Positions 6,935 through 10,801 of a stretch of 10,801 bases of DNA are shown one piece after another. Position 1 is the first letter of the stretch, and every line of letters starts with the position of its first letter. The stretch is taken from positions 1 through 10,801 of the forward strand of contig QHPZ01000016.1 of the NCBI GenBank assembly GCA_003219225.1. Reading direction: 5' to 3'. This DNA comes from Verrucomicrobiota bacterium. GTDB lineage: Bacteria; Verrucomicrobiota; Verrucomicrobiia; Chthoniobacterales; UBA10450. Position numbers and translations under genes: made by a program. Below the pieces are notes generated by a model. That model did no database searches, was not told the origin of the DNA, and was given only the letters and a program-made list of their open reading frames with translations.

Positions 6935-8662
6935 CTATTTTGCTCCAGAATGAGCAATTCCGTCCACACTGCGTTCCAGATAGAAATCGCCGAGCACGAG
7001 CACGTCCATTTTTGTGCGCAGAAAACAGTCGAGCGCTTCTTCCGGGTAGCAGACGACGGGTTCGTTTTCGTTGAAGGACGTATTGAGCACGAGCGGGACG
7101 CCGGTGAGCTCGCTGAAATGTTCGATTAACCGGTAATAACGCGGGTTCGTTTCCTTGTGCACGGTCTGGAGCCGGCCGCTCCCATCCACGTGTGTGACCG
7201 CGGGAATGAGCTGGCGTTGGCGGGAGCGGATCTGGAACACCTCCATCATAAACGGCACATCATCCTCCTGCTCGAACCAGTCCGCGACCGCTTCGCGCAA
7301 AATCGACGGGGCAAACGGACGGAAGGATTCGCGGCGTTTGATCTTCGCATTCAAAATATCTTTCATGTCGGCCCGCCGCGGGTCGGCCAGGATCGAGCGG
7401 TTGCCCAAGGCGCGAGGCCCCCATTCCATTCGGCCTTGAAACCAGCCGACGACCTTGCCATCGGCGATGGCCTGCGCGGTCTTGCGCAGCAGTTCTTCTT
7501 CGTGAGGAACCAGCACCATCGTGCAGCCTGCCTCGGCGATGTCGTTGTGTCGCCAGTCGAGCAGGACATGCAGCTCCTGCTCGGACGTGCCGGGACCGAG
7601 ATAGGCAGTTTCCAACTTGGAATTCGGAATTTGGAGTTTGGAATTTACAAACATCGCCGCCCCGATTGCGCCGCCGGCGTCGCCCGCCGCGGCTTTCCCG
7701 TTCGCCACCGAGTTCATCGCGCAACCGCCGGCGAGCGCGAGATTATCGCAGGGATGCTGTTTGTGCAGCGCCTGGAGCAAAGCGAAAAACGCTTTTTCGT
7801 AGACGGCCTGGGTCGAGCGCGCGATGTCCTTGTGTCGTTGTTCGAGCGGCTCGTCGGGCTGGCGCGGTTTGCCGAGAAGATCGACAACTTCATCGCGATA
7901 AAGCGGCCCCACCTCGGGCGCGCAATCCTGCCAGGTGTAGGAAACATTGTCGGTGTGATGCCGGAAATATTTCAGGTTCAGGCGAAACGTGCCGTCACCC
8001 TGGAGGCGAAGGAGCTCGCGCAGTTCATCGAGAAAGCGCGGCTCACCATAGGGCGCGAGTCCCATCACTTTGTATTCATCGCCATAATGCGGGAACCCGA
8101 TGAATTGGGTGAGCGCCGAATAAAAAATGCCTAACGAGTGTGGGAAATAAACGCGATTGTCGATCTTGAGAGAGGAACCGCGGCCAAACCCGAACGCGGT
8201 GCTGGCAAAATCGCCGAAGCCATCGATGGAAAGGCAGGCTGCTTCCTCAAAACCGGACACTAGAAACGCGGAAGCAAGATGGGCCCGATGATGCTCGACA
8301 TGATGGATATCGGCCTTCAACTCCACCTTGTACTTCGTCTCGAGTGTTTCCTTGATCGAAGCGGCGCTGCGAATGTTTTTGATCTTCTGCCACATCAGTT
8401 TCGGATGCGGCCGGTGGGCGAGAACGAAACCGAGTCGCCGCCAATTATGCACACCGGGCTGGCGATTGATCGCGATGTGATCGAGGTCGGCTAAATCAAC
8501 GCGGCCTTCGCGTAAGCAATAGTCGATCGCGTTCGTCGGCAGCCCGGCCCAGTGTTTGATCCGCCGGAACCGCTCCTCCTCCGCCGCGGCGATGAGTTTT
8601 CCATCGACAACCAGGCAAGCAGCCGAATCGCCGTGGTAAGCATTAAGACCAAGGATTGTCAT
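6935..8662 (-). CDS. NodU/CmcH-type carbamoyltransferase
   Basis: 575 residues, close to the usual 570-620. The N-terminus MTILGLNAYHGDSAACLV, the metal-site-like HHVEHHRAHLASAF (120-133), DGFGDFAST, YKVMGLAPYG (197-206), ALAGGCAMNSVANGK (309-323), GRMEWGPRALGNRSILADPR and SFNENEPVV are all standard for the family, which transfers carbamoyl from carbamoyl phosphate onto sugar hydroxyls. Here it probably decorates the exported glycan. Two oddities stand out. After NGK (residue 323) the frame goes directly to AAAGDAGG, whereas relatives have about 15 more residues with a PF..V..Q-type strand. Then NSKLQIPNSKLE (340-351) is encoded by a 7-bp tandem array. Both keep the frame but alter the ATP-binding Kae1-like domain. 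The ATG at 8662 follows the proper toxin stop by one base. Confidence 0.92.
   Translation of the reverse strand: MTILGLNAYHGDSAACLVVDGKLIAAAEEERFRRIKHWAGLPTNAIDYCLREGRVDLADLDHIAINRQPGVHNWRRLGFVLAHRPHPKLMWQKIKNIRSAASIKETLETKYKVELKADIHHVEHHRAHLASAFLVSGFEEAACLSIDGFGDFASTAFGFGRGSSLKIDNRVYFPHSLGIFYSALTQFIGFPHYGDEYKVMGLAPYGEPRFLDELRELLRLQGDGTFRLNLKYFRHHTDNVSYTWQDCAPEVGPLYRDEVVDLLGKPRQPDEPLEQRHKDIARSTQAVYEKAFFALLQALHKQHPCDNLALAGGCAMNSVANGKAAAGDAGGAIGAAMFVNSKLQIPNSKLETAYLGPGTSEQELHVLLDWRHNDIAEAGCTMVLVPHEEELLRKTAQAIADGKVVGWFQGRMEWGPRALGNRSILADPRRADMKDILNAKIKRRESFRPFAPSILREAVADWFEQEDDVPFMMEVFQIRSRQRQLIPAVTHVDGSGRLQTVHKETNPRYYRLIEHFSELTGVPLVLNTSFNENEPVVCYPEEALDCFLRTKMDVLVLGDFYLERSVDGIAHSGAK
7611..7645 (+). 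repeat. Tandem 7-mer array (TGGAATT type), translated in the carbamoyltransferase
   Basis: Five 7-base units on the plus strand: TCCAACT (degenerate), TGGAATT, CGGAATT, TGGAGTT, TGGAATT. Read on the minus strand they give NSKLQIPNSKLE inside the carbamoyltransferase, at a point where the family normally has a variable loop before YLGP. The unit differs from the CAGAGGT family elsewhere in the window. Confidence 0.82.
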
Positions 8663-8916
8663 TTCAGCGATAGACTTCGCGACGGTGCCCGATGGCTGAA
8701 ATTGTCACTACTCGCGTCGTGCTGAACGGTGTAGAGAACTCGACAGTCACCAACTCTGATCCGAAACTCCTCGCGGCCTTTCAGACGCTTCGTTCCGGCT
8801 CGAAACGTGTCATCCTCTAACGATCGAATGGTCTTTCCGATTCGCAGCTGGATGTCACTCGCCAGTTTTGCCAGTTCTTTCTCGGCCGTTCGTGCAAAGA
8901 CGACGCGCCACTTCAT
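8659..8916 (-). CDS. RelE/ParE-type toxin, C-terminus frameshifted
   Basis: MKWRVVFARTAEKELAKL, an internal TKRLKGREEFRIRVGDCRVLYTV and the overall length match the RelE/ParE fold, which acts as a ribosome-dependent mRNA endonuclease or a gyrase poison. The ATG at 8916 overlaps the antitoxin stop (ATGA). After YTVQHDASS the frame ends in an unrelated tail (SHRAPSRSLSLK). The next frame encodes the expected ending VTISAIGHRREVYR with a stop at 8664-8666. A one- or two-base indel near 8704-8714 therefore removed the C-terminal R/Y residues needed for activity in RelE enzymes. The toxin is probably inactive as read, unless the indel is a sequence error. Its proper stop lies one base from the carbamoyltransferase ATG, so the module is embedded in the glycan operon. 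Confidence 0.85.
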   Translation of the reverse strand: MKWRVVFARTAEKELAKLASDIQLRIGKTIRSLEDDTFRAGTKRLKGREEFRIRVGDCRVLYTVQHDASSDNFSHRAPSRSLSLK

Positions 8917-9104
8917 GCATCGATGTTCAAGTCTCTAAAGACTTCATCGATCGGTCGGGTCGGCTCGTTGCGTCGCTCCGCGATGGTCATCAAATCAACA
9001 AGGTCATCTCGCCACTCTTGGTTTTCGACAAGACGGGCAAAGACTCTTTCGCGCTCCGCTGGCGGCATCGCTTGAAGCTGCTGGATAAATTCTGTCGCGC
9101 TCAT
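8913..9104 (-). CDS. Antitoxin of the RelE-type module, 63 residues
   Basis: A small acidic protein, MSATEFIQQLQAMPPAERERVF, then RLVENQEWRDDLVDLMTIAERRNEPTRP and a C-terminal EVFRDLNIDA. It lies directly upstream of the toxin and overlaps its ATG by ATGA, the usual antitoxin-first order. The C-terminal part, with a predicted amphipathic helix, probably wraps the toxin. I do not see a clear DNA-binding motif such as a ribbon-helix-helix, so autoregulation is uncertain. The ATG at 9104 has no Shine-Dalgarno sequence but sits a few bases after a good promoter, which suggests leaderless translation. Confidence 0.75.
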   Translation of the reverse strand: MSATEFIQQLQAMPPAERERVFARLVENQEWRDDLVDLMTIAERRNEPTRPIDEVFRDLNIDA

Positions 9105-9115
9105 GAGTCGAATTT

Positions 9116-9144
9116 ATTGTATCGGCGACGGAGGTTTTATTCAA
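9116..9144 (-). promoter_or_regulatory. Sigma-70-like promoter for the toxin-antitoxin/glycan operon
   Basis: On the minus strand TTGAAT (9144-9139), a 17-base spacer and TACAAT (9121-9116) lie just upstream of the antitoxin ATG at 9104. The expected start of transcription, about 9109, leaves a leader of roughly 5 bases. The -35 box lies in the last codons and stop of the WecG-like gene. Confidence 0.6.
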
Positions 9145-9892
9145 CCTGGCGGAGCGGCGGCAAATTCTCGCCGTACTTGATCATGAGTGCGGGCAGGCGG
9201 AGAGCCATGAGCACGCGCGGGGCGAAGAGGCGCGGCTCGGCGAGAAAGCGGATGAGCCAGCCGAGGTAAAAACGGTCGGCCCAATCGGGAATGGCCGTTT
9301 GGTCGCCGGTGATGAAACCGAGTGCGGCGCCGATGCAATGGATGGCGGGCCGATATTCCAGATGTTAAATTAAATAATGCCCGAGCTTCTCCTGCGGACC
9401 GCTGCCAATCGCAACCGCGACGTGTGCCGGGCGGTGTTGAGTGATTAGCTCGAGTAGATGTCGATCTTCGACATCGAAGCCATAACGCGGTGCGATGTAG
9501 CAATTGTCGATTTTGACCGGAAAGGCTTCGCGCTGCCCCCAGGCCAGCAGTTTCTCCTGCGCACGCGCACCAGGCAGCACCCAAAAAATCTCAGCGCTGC
9601 TGTCCCGCTTCAAAGCTGCGAGCAATTGTTTCAGGTATTTGAGCCCAGACAGGCGCTGCATTTTTTCCCGGCGAAGCAATCGCCACATGAGCACCATCAA
9701 ACCGCTGTCGGGAATGGCGATGTCGGCGGCGAGCATGGCGCGGCGATAAGGCGCGTCTTCGCTCAAGCGCACCATGCCGGGCGCGGACGGAGCGACAAGG
9801 AATCCGCCGGCCGTGCGGATGCGAGCGACCGCCTCGACAGCTGTGCCGGTGAAAAACGGAATCCCGAGGATGTATTCGTTAGGCGCGGCCAC
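9137..9892 (-). pseudogene. WecG/TagA/CpsF-type (GT26) glycosyltransferase with in-frame stop
   Basis: The frame encodes YILGIPFFTGT, LVAPSAPGMVRL, DIAIPDSGLMVLMWRLLRR, RLSGLKYLKQLL and AIGSGPQEKLGHYLI, all landmarks of the GT26 family, which adds a sugar (for example ManNAcA-type or glucosyl) to a lipid-linked acceptor. It is then cut by TAA at 9365-9367. The same frame continues after the stop with HLEYRPAIHCIGAALGF, IPDWADRFYLGWLIRFL and ends at TAA 9137-9139, giving the normal family length of about 250 residues. It is therefore a nonsense mutation, not a frameshift. The start is uncertain: GTG 9892 gives the best length; the frame is open up to 10048 but would overlap the exosortase start. 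The lost part is a conserved C-terminal membrane-association region, so function is doubtful if the stop is real. Confidence 0.85.
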
Positions 9893-9938
9893 GATGAGTC
9901 TGCCGCCGGCGACGGCGGCAGCTGCAATGTTAGCGATA

Positions 9939-9967
9939 CTTTCATCGGCCTGCCATTGCGATATAAT
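9939..9967 (+). promoter_or_regulatory. Promoter-like element of the exosortase gene
   Basis: A perfect TATAAT at 9962-9967 lies 8 bases before the exosortase TTG at 9976. The -35 position holds only a weak CTTTCA at 9939-9944 (17-base spacing). The predicted start of transcription nearly coincides with the start codon, as at the divergent operon's promoter. Confidence 0.45.
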
Positions 9968-9975
9968 CGCGCAGC

Positions 9976-10801
9976 TTGAAAGCCGCGCTCGCGACCCCAG
10001 AACCGATAATTGTTCCTGCTGAGCGCGGCCTTGCCCGCTTGGCAACACTCGTTGCTACATTTGGCGCGCTCTGGTTTGTGCTCTGTCGCCAGCTGAGCGG
10101 CGAATGGTCAGTGAACGAGCAGTACACCTACGGATGGTTCGTGCCGTTTTTCTGCGCCTGTCTCTTCTGGCTGCGCTGGGAAGACCGGCCGGAGCCAGAG
10201 GTCAGAGGGCAGAGATCAGAGGTCGGAGATCAGAGGCCAGAGGTCAGAGGTCACAGGGCACAAGTCAGAAGTCACATAGCGATGACGGTTGCGGCCGTCG
10301 CGCTTTTGCTGCTGTTGCCGCTGCGCGTTTTTGAAATCGGCAATCCCGATTGGCGTCCACTGGGTTGGATCCATGCGGCCATCGTCGTGACGGTCACGTT
10401 GCTTGCGCTCTGGTGGGCGGGCGGGCGAGCGTGGCTCCGGCATTTTGCTTTTCCGGTAGCGTTTATTTTTGTGGCGGTGCCCTGGATCAGTCCGGTGGAG
10501 CAGCCGCTGGTGCAAGGATTGATGCGCGGCGTCGCCGCGGCGGCAACAGAGGCGTTGGCGCTGTGCGGAACTCCGGCGCAAGTCGAAGGCAATCTGATCC
10601 GGATCAGCAGCGGGGTGGTGGGAGTCAATGAGGCCTGCAGCGGTGTGCGCGCGCTGCAAACCGCACTCATGATCGGCTTGCTTTTCGGCGAGCTGAAACG
10701 CTTTTCGCCGGGCCGGCGCGTCGGCCTGGTCGTTGTGGCGATCGCGCTCTCGATCCTGGCGAATTTTGTGCGGACGTTTTTGCTTGTCCTGGTCGCCGCT
10801 G
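9976..10801 (+). CDS. Exosortase/archaeosortase-family membrane protease, 5' part
   Basis: The frame is open after TAA 9964-9966. TTG 9976 (LKAALATPEP...) is the first start codon and 275 codons reach the right edge. Family marks are YTYGWFVPFF (51-60), RHFAFPVAFIFVAVPW (155-170), the catalytic Cys in NEACSGVR (Cys 221) and the conserved Arg in ANFVRTFLL (Arg 266); the catalytic His lies beyond the window. Multiple hydrophobic segments place it in the inner membrane. Exosortases recognise PEP-CTERM-like tails, cleave them and hand the protein to a surface linkage, typically beside polysaccharide genes as here. Residues 74-101 are four heptapeptides of xEVRGQR type encoded by a 7-bp tandem array, sitting in the loop before the segment VAAVALLLLLPL. 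I cannot assign the exosortase subclass. Confidence 0.93.
   Translation, partial: MKAALATPEPIIVPAERGLARLATLVATFGALWFVLCRQLSGEWSVNEQYTYGWFVPFFCACLFWLRWEDRPEPEVRGQRSEVGDQRPEVRGHRAQVRSHIAMTVAAVALLLLLPLRVFEIGNPDWRPLGWIHAAIVVTVTLLALWWAGGRAWLRHFAFPVAFIFVAVPWISPVEQPLVQGLMRGVAAAATEALALCGTPAQVEGNLIRISSGVVGVNEACSGVRALQTALMIGLLFGELKRFSPGRRVGLVVVAIALSILANFVRTFLLVLVAA
10196..10279 (+). repeat. Tandem 7-mer array (CAGAGGT type), 12 units, translated in the exosortase
   Basis: Twelve contiguous 7-base units with consensus CAGAGGT, several exact and the last ones diverged (CACAAGT, CACATAG). Twelve units are 84 bases, so the exosortase frame is preserved, and because 7 and 3 are coprime the peptide repeats every 7 residues. 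Confidence 0.92.

Noticed and set aside
7157..8134. Plus-strand open frame (325 codons) opposite the carbamoyltransferase
   Set aside because: Shadow caused by GC-rich codon use; the minus-strand frame holds all the conserved motifs.
9763..9945. ATG 9945 as the start of the WecG-like glycosyltransferase
   Set aside because: That ATG opens a different frame and its translation has no family similarity; a further frameshift would be needed.
10196..10279. Possible CRISPR array
   Set aside because: Units are 7 bp and contiguous with no spacers; it is a simple tandem array inside a gene.

Overview
The window is a GC-rich bacterial locus for an exported polysaccharide linked to an exosortase. The layout, the REP-like hairpin pair and the two kinds of heptanucleotide tandem array remind me of Verrucomicrobiota-type soil genomes. 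That placement is recollection and inference, not something the sequence proves.

Layout: one long minus-strand gene train runs from about 9892 down to base 1. In transcription order it holds a WecG/TagA/CpsF-type glycosyltransferase (nonsense-interrupted), a small antitoxin with a RelE/ParE-type toxin, a NodU/CmcH-type carbamoyltransferase, a 70-residue unknown protein, an asparagine-synthase-type amidotransferase read through into a GT9 glycosyltransferase and then an MNT nucleotidyltransferase, a HEPN protein, a Wzx-like flippase (broken) and a second asparagine-synthase-like protein (frameshifted, running off the left edge). On the plus strand, diverging from the glycosyltransferase, an exosortase starts at 9976 and runs off the right edge. 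Genes are packed tightly, often by ATGA or longer overlaps, and no gene-free stretch exceeds 300 bases.

Probable joint role: the glycosyltransferases build a lipid-linked glycan, the amidotransferases and carbamoyltransferase decorate it, the flippase moves it across the inner membrane, and the exosortase processes sorted surface proteins. Two toxin-antitoxin-like modules (RelE-type and MNT/HEPN) sit inside the same transcription unit.

The striking feature is how damaged and repeat-invaded the locus looks. There are five reading-frame interruptions: a stop in the WecG-like gene, one frame change in the toxin, two in the flippase and one in the second amidotransferase. Four conserved stretches of roughly 10-25 codons appear to be missing from three genes. 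Arrays of 7-bp units are translated inside the exosortase, the amidotransferase/GT9 linker and the carbamoyltransferase. Either this is a decaying, repeat-colonised locus or part of it is assembly or consensus error; read-level data would decide.
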